Below are positions 12,635 to 27,000 of a stretch of DNA of 64,000 nucleotides, piece after piece (the first letter of the stretch is position 1; the number at the start of each line of letters is the position of its first letter). Where the stretch lies: assembly GCA_009741485.1 (NCBI GenBank), contig CM019227.1, positions 12,067,647 to 12,131,646 on the forward strand, given 5' to 3'. The notes beneath the pieces are model-generated. The model searched no databases and was not told the DNA's origin. It saw nothing but the letters and a program-made list of their open reading frames with translations. The stretch is from Malurus cyaneus samueli (Eukaryota > Chordata > Aves > Passeriformes > Maluridae). A program made the position numbers and the translations under genes.

Positions 12635-15600
12635 AGAGAGCGGGGGCAGTAGATTTTGCATTTAGTCAGAGCAACAGAACAAGGAGGCTCTGCAGTAGGA
12701 AAAAAAGGCTCAAGGTCTGACTTCTGAAAGAGATTCTTTTACAGGAAAACTGGAAAGTCAGATCTACAACTACTCCTCAGCCACGACACCTGAGTGGAAT
12801 TCATTTTCCTGAACATATGCATCTCTAATTTTAGATACCTTACAGAGGCTGTCATACCTTCCTGAGCCTGGCAGGCAGACAAAGGCTTGCAAGACCTTTG
12901 TGTTTTTAGGGAGGCAGCAGGAGGCAAGGCAGGAAACCTTTAATGTCAGAGATGGTGGTTGCAATGACCCCAGTGTTGCTGTGCCCTGCTGTGGGGGCAG
13001 GGTGGGCACACAGACCCCGCAATGAGGATCTCTCCCACTCATACCCTGTGCAGCACCACAGCTGCTCCCAGGAACTCTGCCTTGGCACAGCCACGGGGCT
13101 TGGAGCTGGTGTGGAGCAGCAGCACGTGGCAGTAACTCCAGGCACTGATACGTGAGAAACACGACAGCTGAATAAACTACATCAGATGCACAACCCCACA
13201 ACTCCCTGCTCACAGCAAATATCACAGCTACTCAACAGAAGAGAGAGGAAGGACGGGAATGGCTCAGTCCTAATGTGGCTGGTTGGCTTCTTTCCTGTTG
13301 CCTTGGAAGGGTTGGTGTAACAGGGCACTGTCAGCTTGGGATTCACTGCTCTGAGCTGGATGCCACACCAAGGCAGAGCTGTGTGTCCTGTGTGCTCCAC
13401 AATCACATCCTGAAGGCAGCAGCTCATTAGTGCCTTTGACATTTGCCTTTCACAGCAATGTGAGTGCTCTGACTGTTTGAGTTGCTGCTTCTTATGCTGC
13501 TTTAAGTGACAGGAGTATCACAACTGTGCTCTGAGTACATCCATTTACAAGAGAATGTTACCTCAGTAGAATGAAGACTTTCGAAGGGCTTACAGCGATC
13601 TAAAAATAGTTATTTATTCTGTGCATTTACTCTGTGTAAGTTATTGTTTATGCTCAGCTCAATAAACAGTTTACAAATGGTGATTCATGCTAAGTAGTTC
13701 AGACAATATGATGGCTCACAATCCATGCTCCTCAATAAAGCCCCACCAACTGAAAAGCTAAGCAAAGAGTACAAACTCAGAGAATGTAAAGTCAGAGAAA
13801 AAAAACACACTCCCTTTCCTCCAATTGCAACTTGGGAATGGAATGCAGAAGTCACAAAAATGAGAAAACCAGAAGTATATTACAGTCTTATCTGACTGCC
13901 ACATGAATAACGTGTTCAGGAGTACATCTCAAGGAAAGCATTTGCGTTTTTAAAGTCTTAATCCATTTTGCATAATACCTACATTGATCTTGTTTCTTCA
14001 ATTTTACAAAAACCAAATTATTTCGTAAGCATTTTAATTTCAGAGTTCTAGTCACTTTGAAAGAGACTTCTAATCAGCTTAAGCCACTTTCTGAATATGC
14101 TTTTAGGATAATAAAAATGAACAGAAAGATGTATCACAGAGCAGAAGACGGGAATGTGACCATAACCACTTTCCAGAATTAATGATGCAGCCTATAATGG
14201 GCATTATATGGCTACAGTGCTCTGTCCCTCCTGGAAGGACACATTAGTTGAATTTGAAAGGCACTGAATTCAATATATAAATACTGAAGGTCTGGTAGAC
14301 TTGATGGTTATTTCTTACAGCAGCAGGCATTCCTGCAATGACAGTCTCACCAGTCAATGCCTCTTTCCAGAAGGGGTTAGTTAGAAATAGTGATTTTTTC
14401 CCTTAGCTAGAAACACCTGCTAACTGTAACTATCTGTTCAGGTGAAGCTTCAAACATTATGGTTTCCCTGTCACGATCATATTTAGAGTCAGCATCTTTT
14501 ATTAAAACAAAACTTTCAATGAACCAAACATGAAGGCTATGACACCATAAAAAAGACAAGGATCAATGAAACTCCTGAGAGTTTTGCTCACTTCACTTCC
14601 AAAGTTAATAGGTTTATTAAAACTCTTCCATCCGAACAGTTGTCTCTCTGAGGTTTCCAGTAATTACTGAGTCACATCATGTTAGAGTTTACAAAATGCT
14701 TAGGAAGGGATTTTAAAACTTTATTAATCCCCTGGTCCCATCTCTGCCATGTTGCAGAGATGTTTAGGGGCTGGCAGCCTACAATGAAATAGGGCACTGT
14801 AAAACAAGGTACGCTTGCTAAATTGTGTCCTGTGCATTTTGTAACATGCTGGAACACAATGAGAAAGCAGTTAGAGAAGTTACATTTAACCTAATGAACG
14901 TCCTACCCAGTCCAATCCTTCAGGAAATTCAGCGGGATGCACTGATGGAGCTGCTTTCCAGGACACACAATCACCAGCCAAAGAGAAAAAACAGTTCTTG
15001 AGTTCAGATTTGGGTCTGGGACCAAGCTGCTACCAGAGCAGTTAAAAAAGTTAAAAAGCAAGAGGTATTTCTCCTGGATATCCTTCTTCATGTCTCAACT
15101 ATTTGTTCCCTTTGTCAACAGAATGCCTCCAGCATATTAAAGTGATGAGAAGCCTCCGACATATTTAAGAGTAGAGAAGCACATGGATACAAAAAGTGCA
15201 AAGAATCCCTTCTGCTTCTTCCCGACTGTCACAGGGGAACTAATACCAGCAATAAATCCAGTAAATCTTTCCCTACTGTATGTTTTTGAACTACTGGGCA
15301 AAAATGCTTTTTCTTTTTTCCTTTTCTTCCAATCCATATCTGAGGTGCAGACAACAAACAGCCTGGTGTTTTCAAATGAATACTGTGAAAGCTTACAACA
15401 GAGCTAGAAGCAAAATGCATGGGCTTTTCTTTTCCTAGGCCCATGTCTTATTCCAAATCCTAGTATTTTTCTTCTTTCCTCCACATAAGATGGACATAGT
15501 CAACTTTTAGCTGTGAATGTGCTACAAACATCAAATGGGCAGATTAGGCTGCTATTCTCTAAGCAGATGCACTTACAAACTCTGCTGACCTTTGACAGGG

Positions 15601-18340
15601 AAATGGATTTTGCTAAGCCACCAGTTACTCCACTGCTTGTGCTTAGTGGCACAATAAAGCTGCAATTTGCCTCCTCAAGTTCTGTCAGGAACTGCTGCAG
15701 AATGTCGAGCTGCAGGGCTGTGGGCAATGAACTCGAGCTCATCCTCCCCTTGCTTTGTTACAGGAGCTGCAAATCTTGCTGTAGAGAGCTTGTGGAAATG
15801 CATTTTGTGGAACCTAAATAGTGGGAAGTTAATCAAGGACGTAATGCTTCCCAAACAGTGACTATCCCAGAAGTAGAGCTACAGGAAACAGAGTAATTCC
15901 AGGCAAGGCAAGTGAAAGAAATAGCTGAAACTTTGCTCAAACCATGGCAAGTTGGAATGACTGCTGGCACCAACTGCAAAGGCACAGAAAATGTGTACAG
16001 AGATTGGTTTTTCTCTGTTTAAAAACCCTTCTCTTTTCATAGCAGATGGTTTGGATGGTAGAGTGGTTTGGACTTCCCTGCTACTTGACCAGCCCTTTTT
16101 TTTAATATCTGTGATACTCGTCCAAGTAAATATTGGCAAAAGGAAGAATAAAAGAAGAGCAAATGTTCAATAGACTTGGTACAAGGGTGCTTGACCTCTC
16201 CTCCCCCATGGCTCTGTTTTGCTTTATGCGATCTCATACCTCTCTCACACCACCTTGCATCTTCCCAGTATTTCCAGTGATCCCAAATATTCCCACCAAC
16301 ACTCGACAATACTGATCTCAAACTCAGACCACTTTGCAGTGACTGTTCAGTTCCAGTTCTGCTGCCAACTTTTCTCTTGCGTCTTTAAGCCTATGTAACT
16401 ATTTTTAACACTCAAGAAATAAAAGAACACGGGAGGAACATCGGTTAGGTTTGCTAGTACCAGATGAGATCTGTTGTTGGTTTTTAAAACATCTGTTTTA
16501 CTTTTTCCTATAGGTTTCTCATCCTATTATTTAAACATTGCACAGACAAATTAGCTCTGCACAGTGAACTTGGGGCTCTCAGCTTCCTGTGCCTTTTTGT
16601 TCTCCAATTCATCTGTCTCAGAGTTCTCCACCAGCACCCGTCACCATAGAAACGGAGCACGTTTCAGTGATTATGTTGGGAGTATTATATAAACTTCAGA
16701 TATAGAAAGAGAGCTTTATGAAAGGGTTGTAAGTGGGCCTCAAAGACAATCAGCAGCAGAAAGTCTGCTCCCCAGTGAGCCCAATCCGCTGTGTGCTGTC
16801 ACCTCAGCCTTGGCAGCCTCTGGGACTGGCTCTTACCTGGCTGGCGTGCTAAAATGAGATCTGCTGCAGTAGCTTAACCTGCTGGTCACTGACAAGATTA
16901 ATCTCAGAGACAGGAGCAGTGGCTGGGAGCCAGGGGCTGGATCACAGCACCAAGTGGGATGAATATGGAAAACTATCTTAAGAAGACATCAGGCCCCTAC
17001 CAGCTCTGAAAACACTGCAGCGTCAGCACAAAGGGAGCTACATTCGTCAAAGGGACTAGTGCTGTGACTGTCATCAGCATGTTGACAATCCTCAAAAAAG
17101 GTGTTTTCTTTGTTGACACGGGGAAAGCAGCCACTCGAGTTGTGTGTTCCTGGTGTTACTGTGGCTCTCAGTGTGAGAAGGGATGTGAGTCACTACAATA
17201 GAGCCCTGGCTCAGTTGGCAGCAGCTCATCGTTGCTAATACAGGAGCTGTGCAGAGGTCAGGCAGGCTGTGCTGCTATTCAGACCCTTATGTGCCACTGG
17301 CAGGATTCTATGGTGGTCTCCACTTTAGCAAGGTGTTCAGGCACATGCCTGACTAAGCAGATGACAAACACCACCAACTTCAGGCTCTTCGATGAACAAA
17401 AAGCCACAAAGGATCCCAACTCTGCTAGTTTGACCGACCTGCCCCAGGTATTTGATGCAGTGTAACAGTGTAACAATAAAACAAATACTAATTTGGATAT
17501 TAATTGTGCAATCAGGCCTCAGGCAGGTGAAAGAACTGCACGGAAGAGCAATTGAGTGTCTCCCAGGACCCTGCTGCTGCACATAGGTGCTGCATTCCTG
17601 CAACTTGCCAAAAGCTGTAGGAGTTACACAGCTGCTCATATATTTCAGCTTAACAAAACAGATAATCTCAAGACTATTATTAAAGTAATTTGAAGTAGAT
17701 GTAAAAGCAATCCTTAATTAATGATAATGATTCAGTGTGTACTTTTGTGGAATACCAGTCTATACTTATTTTTGAACCATAAGAGGAAAAATGTCGGAGT
17801 TGAGAAGTATGTTGCTTAATTCATCTTGTGTGGAATATATTCCTTAGAACAATAGAGAGATGCAGACAGAAAAATATATTTAAATAGAAGTGTATGCCAG
17901 TGTTTTCCGGTCAGGCACACAAAACTCTCACAGTATTGCAAAATAGGTGTAGGAACATCAAGCTGATGTGCTCCAAATTTTTTATGTGGGACATTTTAAT
18001 GTTTTCAAGAAGTAATTTTTATTGCACTAGCAGCTTTGATATTTTTTAATATAATTTCTACATAGACAGTTTTCCTGAGGCCACTATTGAGTGAGCCAAG
18101 AAAATGCTTCATAAGCATTAAGTAAAACCAAAGGAAATGAAAAAATATTATTTTTTTCTCAATTACTAATTCCCAACAAGTTACACAGAAGTTCTATTTC
18201 ACATGGGATAGTACTCATGTCATCAGAATTTATGTTATTCTGTGGGCCAGAATCCAACTGGCTGCAAGTGGGAAATAGGATTCTGAGTGCTGTTTAAAAG
18301 AATTAAACAAAGAGTGGAAGCACTGTATTTTAGTGCAGAA
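12635..18340. other. Intronic stretch, no gene seen
   Basis: Mixed-composition unique DNA. A 151-codon minus frame (12770-13225) covers a mildly GC-rich part near 13.0 kb and is overlapped by other frames on both strands, so no gene is called. No tRNA-type B box, recognised transposon or CRISPR-like array was seen. Confidence 0.6.
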
Positions 18341-18349
18341 TCTAAACCC

Positions 18350-18397
18350 CTTTGTGACCATTAAAAGTGATAAACAAACCACTTTGTGACCATTAAA
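18350..18397. repeat. Short direct duplication, 16-bp repeat
   Basis: CTTTGTGACCATTAAA occurs at 18350-18365 and again at 18382-18397, 32 bases apart. The copies are identical, which points to a recent local duplication of one ~32-bp unit. Confidence 0.85.
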
Positions 18398-18724
18398 CAT
18401 GCATCTGAAATTTCATAGGTAATTAGTGGCATTACACACACATTAACCATTTTTCAAAATAAAATATCTCAAGCAATTACAGGTTTTGATCATTCGTTTT
18501 AGAGAAAGAAGTTAATGTTCTAAGCAGCTGAATTTAAATATCTGTCTCCAAGGAAGAAGGTACTTTAGATATAGGTTGATAAATTATCCCCCCACTCAGT
18601 GAAACAACAAGCCCTGGATGCAAAATGCTGCCAGATGGGTGTTTGAGATGTGAGCTGTCCTGGCAGACCGTACAGGATTTAGGGCAAGGACAGATGAGGC
18701 CATCGGGTGCCTCACACACCCTGC

Positions 18725-19100
18725 TCAGCAGAACATCCATGGCAAAGGTGAGGGTGGGATGGCAAAGGTGAGGGTGGGATGGCAAAGGTGAGGGTGGGAT
18801 GGCAAAGGTGAGGGTGGCAGCAGCACCCGGGGCTGAGCAGCCCCCACAGCCATCCCTGGGCCAGGCTCAGGGGACAGCAGCCCTGCTCTGGGGCTCAGGG
18901 GGTGCTGGGCAGGGCAGCGGTGGGGAATGGTCTCTCCAGGGTGAGGAACCAGCCCAGCAAAGGCAGGGAGGGCTCGGGGCAGCTTTCTCTGCCAGCTCCG
19001 TGGGGAAACTCCTGCACTGCTGTGCACAGCCCTGTGCCTGTGCCTGCCCCACTCTGCAACACTGGGGTGGTGTCCATACTTGGAGCTGTGGGAGCTCATC
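18725..19100. other. GC-rich block with a minisatellite edge
   Basis: This GC-rich block begins with the 20-bp minisatellite and continues with GGGGCTCAGGG-like and CAGCCC-rich sequence. Open frames of up to 148 codons (+) and 136 codons (-) overlap each other. The minus frame contains the minisatellite-encoded peptide repeat SHPHLCHPTLTFA. These are interpreted as compositional artefacts. Confidence 0.6.
18741..18817. repeat. 20-bp minisatellite, four copies
   Basis: The unit GGCAAAGGTGAGGGTGGGAT occurs at 18741, 18761, 18781 and 18801. The first three copies are identical and the fourth diverges after GGCAAAGGTGAGGGTGG. Perfect identity between copies suggests a young or homogenised array. 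It sits at the left edge of a GC-rich block. Confidence 0.97.
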
Positions 19101-22100
19101 CCTTTGGAGGCTTTTCCAAACGAGAGGCGAAACAATAGCTGAGGAACTGCCCACCTTTCCTTCTAGAGATGGAGGAAACAAAGGAAACCTCTCCTTTTTT
19201 TGCTTTCCCTATATCCCTCATTTTCCCGTTTGTGATATAGGGTGACAGTGAAGCCGTTTCAACTTAAATTGGACCTTACACTGAAGCCCAATGCAATTGT
19301 CAGTGAACACAAAAACAAATTCCTTCTAACAGAATAAGTAGGCTTCAGATGCCTGTTGGAGTGCGACAAGCCCCCGAACCTGCCTGCAGGAGTTAGCACT
19401 GCAGAAGTTACAGTGACGTGGACTCCAGTCTGCCACAACAAACTACTGCAACCATTGAGGCAGATAAAACCAGTTTGTTTACAGTTCGTAGAGGTCTAGT
19501 GGATTAAAAAAAACCAACAACTTTTGACTTATACTGCAAGGTGGATACTATATATTTGATGTAAAAATTGAGGCAAAAACACAGATGTTGTAGCATCACC
19601 TTTCTAAATACAACCAGCTATGAAGTACTTTCAGTAAAGAATTCAGAACAACAGACAGACATTTATAACAGATCTGTATCCCTGAGTGCTATTGCTATTG
19701 TTACCTTAAAAAACCTATAGGGCCTGAAAAAGGATCAAGAGAAAGTAAAAAATCGAAGCAGGATGAAGACTAAATTGTAGAGAGCCTCAATCTCCTTTTC
19801 TCTGTGTAAGGGAAGATGTAGGTCACCACACAAAACTCAGGCAGAAAATGAGCCCCCTGACTTCTGAAAAAGAGTAAGGCATGAAAAGAATGGGGATTCA
19901 AGGCACTGAGACTGGGTGCTGGCAATGCAAATCACCTGTGAATTAAATGAAGTTGAATTTCCTGCAACAACCCAGAGAATCTTCTGCATTATGCATTGGG
20001 AGATAGAGGGAAGCACAGGGCATAATTCAATTGTACAATCCAAGGCAGAGTGAAGCAACTAGAGTGAGTTTATTGATCTAAAGAGAAAGATAAAACAATA
20101 AGGGTAGATAGGAACGTTTCTTTTTGTTGGTGTCATGAATCCAACACGTTTAGTGCCCATCCGACTTAAAGACCGCCTTCATTATCTCCCTAACACCAGT
20201 CTGTTCACACTCCTTACTCATTGTGATGCAATGCTCTCCAGATGCACCAAACACAAGCAAATATAAATATCACTTCCATGCAGCCTTTTCATTTGTCTGC
20301 CTAACAGGAGGGACTGATTCTCCATTCTTGCTGATGGAGGAAAGGAACAGTAAAAGCACAGCAGTAAATTCGGCACTCATCGTTAGAAGTCTTGATGCAG
20401 TAGGGGCAATTATGAGACCTCTGGGTTTAGAAACCTTTTAGAACCTCCCTTTTTTTTGAGTGTAACAGCTTAAAACACAACCTAGTTGCTCACACAGACA
20501 TTTTATCAGCATTTAAGTGCAAGTCCACCAGTGACAGCATTTTGTCTGCTAAGGGTGCCTGTGTCACATGATTCACTAGACGAAGACAAAAGAAAGTTAT
20601 CAAAGGACAATGTCAGTATTTTCTGAGCAATAAAACTCAGGGTCCTCAATCACCTGCACTCAGAGCTCCCAAAACTCTTCCAGGAAACAAATAAAAAATC
20701 ATTGGCTGTTAAATCAAAGCTTGATGGGATTGCCAGAGAGAGCACTGCAAAGCACCGAAGCTAAAGAAAATCAGAAGTTCACAATTCCAAGGAAGAACAG
20801 AGCTCACTGGAGTTGGGCTGATTTGCTGCTGTCTTGCTTTTCATAGCAGGATTCTCACCACAAAAAATAACCTCATTAGACAGAGCTCTGTGAAAGAGAA
20901 AAAATTAAAGCAATATTCTATTTTTAAAAAGGGAAATGACTCAACAAAGCAGAATGAATCAATGACAGCATGATAGACTCAGTCCTGCAGGTATTCTGTG
21001 TGAGAACTTGTGATGGTATGCAGTACATAAAGAACCCCCTTGGGAACACACAGTATTTACATATACTGGAAAGTGAGAAAGAAAATGACAAAATAACAGA
21101 AGTGAAAGACAGGAAGCAGTGCTGGAAGGTGAAATTCTTGTGGACACCTTCCGATTGGACTTCTCCTGAGGCCAAAACCAGGCCCAAAGTCAGTCTGTCA
21201 TCCCCAGTCTCATTTTTCCCTGGGCTGTATGACTGAAGGGGCTCTTCCCTGATAAAGTGGGAGTTCAGTTTCTGCCACTAAAAGGTTCCTGCTTAGCACA
21301 GGATGAAACCAACAGCGAGCTGCTGCTTCCCTGACCCCTGGATCTTCAGGCTGTAAATATGCACCAAATGGCAGGGGCTTGGTTGGGAGCTCTCAGCAAA
21401 GGAGTGACTCTATAGACCAGCAATATAGAAGATTTTTTTCATGCCATTATTGTAGGACACTGTATCAGCCTTTATGGCACTGTCTGTGGAGCAGAAGAGG
21501 AGAGTTGTAGCTGATAAGAATGGAACTTCATAAATAATTTTGCCCTCAGAAGCACAGGTGATCTCTCTTCATCCTCATCCCTTTCTCCTCTCTCAAGTAT
21601 TGCTGTTTAAGAAACAAAGCAAAACCAACCCAAAATCCCCAAACAAACCTAGACTGTCATGACCCATTTTATTGTGTGGACCCATAAACAGTTTCATCCT
21701 TGCGACTGAGTGGCTGGTAAGCTGCACCATGGCAGGATAAATAAAAGGCTGTTGAAGAGTGGGAGCATTTGAAATAGGCTTTGGTTGCAACCAGAGTTGC
21801 AAGAAAACATACTAAAGATGTGAGCAGAATTTTACTTTGTCCTTTTTAATTTTTACTGAGATTAATTAAAATAGAATTGAAAAGATTAATAGATGAAAGC
21901 TTCCAACTATGCCAAAAGGTGCGTATTTGAAAATTGAACCAGGGAAAACAGGTAATTGCAGTCCTTTTGCATTGGCTGTGACTGCATGTTAATCCTAACA
22001 CACCCAGGGTGAATAAACAAGTGCAAAGAACCCAGATGTGAATGTTGCTGTAGGAAGAAATGCTCAAGAAACTGCCACATGTATCAGTTCATGATTTGTT

Positions 22101-22381
22101 CAGAACAGATACATTTCCCACCATGCCCTCCAAATGCCCAGTTGGGCACACTCAGAACAGGTACAGGAAAGAACTTGCTTTCTCAGAAAATGATGTGAAA
22201 CAAACATTTTGTTACATAAGTTCTGTGAAGTCTGAACAAACTTTTCTGAGTGGTACCGAGGACCACTATTAGAACTTGAACACACACTGAAGTTTCTGTT
22301 TTCTGTTTGCTGAGAGGCACAGATGTCTATCAGGGAACACTTTGATTATCTGATGTATCTTTCAGAAAACCTGAGCTCTTT

Positions 22382-22438
22382 GGAAATTAATATTCAGTCC
22401 CTTCAGTGAAGGAAAAGGAAATTAATATACAGTCCCTT
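22382..22438. repeat. Short direct duplication, 22-bp repeat
   Basis: The block starting GGAAATTAATATTCAGTCCC at 22382 recurs at 22417 with one substitution (TATTC to TATAC), giving 21 of 22 identical positions at an offset of 35 bases. Confidence 0.88.
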
Positions 22439-23990
22439 TCCAATTGAAGTGGTTACAGCCTGCTAGGTAAATGTCATCCCCAAATGGGCATCAAAAACAA
22501 ATCTGTGAAAATTTGCCATTTATTTCTGTTGCCTATCAGATATATGGCCTTGGTAATTTGTGTTGATTATAAGTTTTCTACCATCACTTACGATAGCTAT
22601 GCTTGGCAACTAACAGCGTTTGGGGAGCAGTTTGTGCACATTCTGTATCAACATTATGAAATTTGTAAAGCAGATGGACTCTCTCTGCTGCTGCAACTTC
22701 AACACCCCTGTGGCCCTTATTTGTCAAAGGCACACACTGCACAAACATCCTGATTGCCTCTGTCATCAAGGAAATCAATAATATCCCGAGTGCTCGGCCA
22801 GAGCCCTTCTCAATCTCATTTCTGTGGTGGAGGCACATGGGCAGAAGATGCTCACAGGGCCATGGGCCAGGCACTCCAGCATCCTAGGGATGAACAAATC
22901 TGCTCAACAGAAGATTTATCAAGGAACATTTTCAATAACAGGATCATCTGAACAAAGAGAGGAAACACTGGGGCTCTACTGTAAATTTGGGTAGCTGAGC
23001 AAATGAGATGAAGGTCCTATAGGTGAGTGTAATGCCATTTTATATGCACAGCTCTGTTGCTTCCTAATGGCTCGGCTCTCCACAGCAGAGCTTAAGATTT
23101 CCCAGTTGACTTTATTGCTATATTTATCCTACTAAATATAGAGAATACTTGACTCAGATTTGTAGACTGCCAGTGCACTATTTCTCACAAGACATCCGTG
23201 CTAGCAAATACAATTTATGCCCTGGAGTAAAGCCATGCAAAGTGTCTGGGGATGTAACCCTGTGACTGCCCTTGGGGTTCTCCCAGTGAAGTTCTGGGGG
23301 ACACGGAAGCAAGGACAGGGCATTTCCCTGACCATACAGATATCCTTAACCACCATCACCAGGGACACTCGTATTCTATTAAGTGAAATTTCCCTAATCT
23401 AATTCCAGTAATGACATTTCCAACATTTCTAATTGTATAATTATCCACTAGACTGGTGACCGGGGAGGCTTGTTTTTTAATTGGATGGTAGCTTTTGGTG
23501 TATTTATTTAAATCTGATTAATATTTCTCACTATAGTAAATATAGGTTTACTGAAGCAGTTGGTTTTTCCTTCCTTGCAGAGCTGAGTTTTCTGCCTCCC
23601 TAATTCCAGCTCCTAGAGACTCCTAGTAGATGTCTGTCCTTTTAGGGTGGGACTCCAGGCAAGTGGCTCTGATTTACATGTCCCTTTTGGGATGGAACAG
23701 CCCAGACTGGCCAAGGAGGCAATTTCTGCTCCTTGGTTATGTTGAGAGTTTGTTCTTTTTAATGGCTTGGGTTGGAGCAGCACAGAAAGGAGCAGCACTG
23801 CAATTACATCTTTTGTTACAGATTTCCTAAAGGAAGCCCTTATTGTGGAGAAGTGACATGCATGGGAAAAACTGACAACATTTCCCCTTACCTGTGACAC
23901 AAAGTAGTTTTTCTAAAAATAATGCAAAATCCACCAAACTCTTTTCCTAACTCAGGGAACTAATCCTCAACATCCAACTGTAGGTGCTTT

Positions 23991-24031
23991 GATATAGGAT
24001 ACACCTCTCCAATATAAAATACACCTTTCTC
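23991..24031. repeat. Diverged 20-bp tandem duplication
   Basis: GATATAGGATACACCTCTCC is followed directly by AATATAAAATACACCTTTCT. Roughly four in five positions match, consistent with an older tandem duplication of one 20-bp unit. Confidence 0.65.
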
Positions 24032-27000
24032 AAGAACAGATTTTGTAAGCAGGCTTTCCTGTGACCTGTGCCACAATGGTAATTTCTGTGCAGGGACAGA
24101 GTAAGTGGGGATGGTTCACCATTTCCTGCTCTGGTCAAGTACTTCTTACACACTTACAAATTATTTAGCAGTGTTTTAAAAATTAAAGCATCTTTGCTTT
24201 TTTAGAATAGCAGATACCTGGGTGTAGTGTGCCACTTACTGAACTGAAGCAGAGCTGAGGTGGCTGCATTTCTGGAGATGATCACAATGTTCAATGCAGC
24301 AACTGCCAGTTGTGAGAATGGCACCAGTGGGTCACTCCCTGCTGGGAGGAGTGGGGCCATAACCATTGTGGCTGCAGCACATTGTGTCCCCTGTGTTTTT
24401 ATCTTCACAGCTTCCCTCACCCTCTCTAGAGATCAGCAGTAGTGGCTGGGAAGTTTGGAAAACTAACACGCTTTTCTCCTCTCCTGGTAGGAACAGAAAG
24501 GCTTCACCAGAGGCAAAGGTCAGTCACCGGGACACTTCTTGCTTTTAAGCAGCGTTTTCACATCCTTCCATCCGAGTACACAAAGCAATAGTCAGGCTTC
24601 AACAATTAAGTTTTATTTCAGAAGCAGTTATGTGGTTCAGAAGGAAAGAGCTTTCCTGAAGGAGCTCATGTGCACCTGCCTTAGAAGGACACCCACAGAC
24701 TATCATACCAAGGGGAATGGTCCCAGTCCAGAGATTTTTGACACAGAACCTCCCTTTTCACATATAGTAATGGGGAATTAGGTAAATAGATTACAAAAAA
24801 CCCAACAAAAATCAGTGGAAGAATAAAGAATAAAAAAATTACCCCAGTAAGTTTAGAAACTGCCTGTTCCAAAATGAAACAAACAGTTGTAGTCTCAAAA
24901 TCTACTTTGGTTTAAGCCCCTCTGCAGTCTGTGAATAAGCATGCACATTAAAATCTGCATTTTTCACCCTCTCTTTTTCTGACAGCCAAGAGGGTTTGTT
25001 TTTTACTTAAGAAAAGGTAGAATATTGTCTAATGCTGAATCTTATTAATTACTTCATTAGAAAAAAAAAACTGAGTAGTTTAAATCAACAAAGACATTTT
25101 CCTTTTCAAACTCTTATATAAAAATTCTTTGTCCCCTCATAGTCCACACAATGCCTAAATTATAATGAGTGAGGCAGTAGGATAAGGAAAAGAGACAGTT
25201 ATGCCAAAGGAGAGAGAGGCTCTGTTATTCAGACAGGGCAGTTGCCTGTTTCTGTGAAGGTGTTCACTTTCAAAATTCTAAGAAATCTGAGAAAGATATT
25301 ATATAAATTTCAATATTTACTGTTGCCACAAACTGTCAAGCCCTGATATGAAAGAGCAGTTACAGGGCAAATTTCAGTGTTTCTGAAATGCGTCTTTCAC
25401 ATGCAATTGTTTGGTGTTTATTTATACTCTGAGACAGCTGTCCCCCTTACTTAGAGACATGCCCGTGGAATGCCCTTCTGCTGTGTGTCAATTCATACAC
25501 AGATGTGAAGTTAATCTCAGTTCACCCTGTCCCTTTACAGATGCTGTAATTCCCCTTTTGGATGTTTTTCTTGGCTTGCTACATCACACGTACCTGTACC
25601 CATCAACTCCTATCAAAGGAGTGCAAGGCTGGATATCCACACTGAGGGAAGGGGATACAGAAATAAGAGTTCTTTTTCTAGAGAACGCAGATGAAGGATT
25701 GAAATGTGCATCTACTTTGCTAGGTGTGAACCACCTTTAACAACATGTCATTATGCTTGGGCAGCAGCATTTCAAAGCTACAAGCGACAGCAGAAAACAG
25801 GGTTATGTTACATTTTTGTATCAGGTCATGATGCTGCACATAGATGCAGGATTCTCTTGTCTCTGAGTTTACAAGGATTTAGCATTTCACATAAAACTTC
25901 TCCTTAGATGCACTACTCAGAGATTCTGCAATCATATTAATTATCAGTGTAGTCAAATTTTAGAAAAAAATGTGGGTTTTTTTGCAACATGTTGGTCACA
26001 CATTGACATACCAAGTTTTATAACCCCTGATCTTGCCTGAAGGAACACTGTGCTAGAACACATCCATAGAATTCTGGAGAATATCTCTTTTCAGTTTGGC
26101 TAAGACCAAGAGATGTATACAAGTATAATGATACGAGCCTAAGAGCCTTTCCCAATGGAAAAACTCATAGAACACCTCCCCCATACAGTCACTCATCCTA
26201 CCAAGAAAAATTAAAAACTCTTGTTGAGCACATCTTTTTCGTCATTCTGCAATATTTCTGTACATAGTATCAAGAATCAAGGTTGCTATTTTTTGCTTTA
26301 CGACGCCACCAGCTCCGAAACTCCTGTGTTCAAGTTAACACTCGGCAGGGATGTGCGTAAGCGACTCCTCTCGGGTGATACAACAGATCCCAGAAGTGAC
26401 AAAGAACCTGTTCAAGCTGTTCCTTGGGAACTGATACCCAGCTATGCCAAAAGGAGAGCAGCGTGGTCCAAATGAATGTGGGAGCAGAATGTGAAATCCC
26501 CTGGGCTGCTGCTCCGTGTGAGCACTGAGCAGGTTGTGCAGGGAGAGTCTGCACTGCCAGGGCTCAGGTGGAAATGGGAAACTCCACAGCATTCACCCTG
26601 TCATGGGTGCAAACCAAACCTTGCACTCTGGTTCATGTGAGGGAAGATTCTGGAGATGGGAGGATTTGGCCGTGATTGCTTTGAACCCCAGCAAGAGCAG
26701 GAACAGAGAAAAACAGCTTTGTGAGAGAGCACTATTCAGAGACCCTTTTTAATATTTAAGAATATTTCTTTCCTGAAATTATTTCTCAGAACTTTTGTTT
26801 GTTTTTCAGTTTATGCAGTAGCAAGCTTCCTATCTCCCTCAAGTCACAAACTTCTAATTTTCTGCTGTGGGCCAGGCTGTGCACAAAGAATGGCTAAACC
26901 TCTTTGTGTTGCTTTAGGCACAGGTGTGTACATGGCAGAAGATATACACATTTCTGTTCTGAGATAAGGAATCCACGCCAGCTCCATGTCCAGTGGCAGC

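Noticed and set aside
22484..22753. Possible earlier SHISA9 exon from the word YQHYE
   Set aside because: Only a few residues resemble the SHISA9 HVQHYEN segment, the flanking residues do not match, and there are no suitable splice borders.
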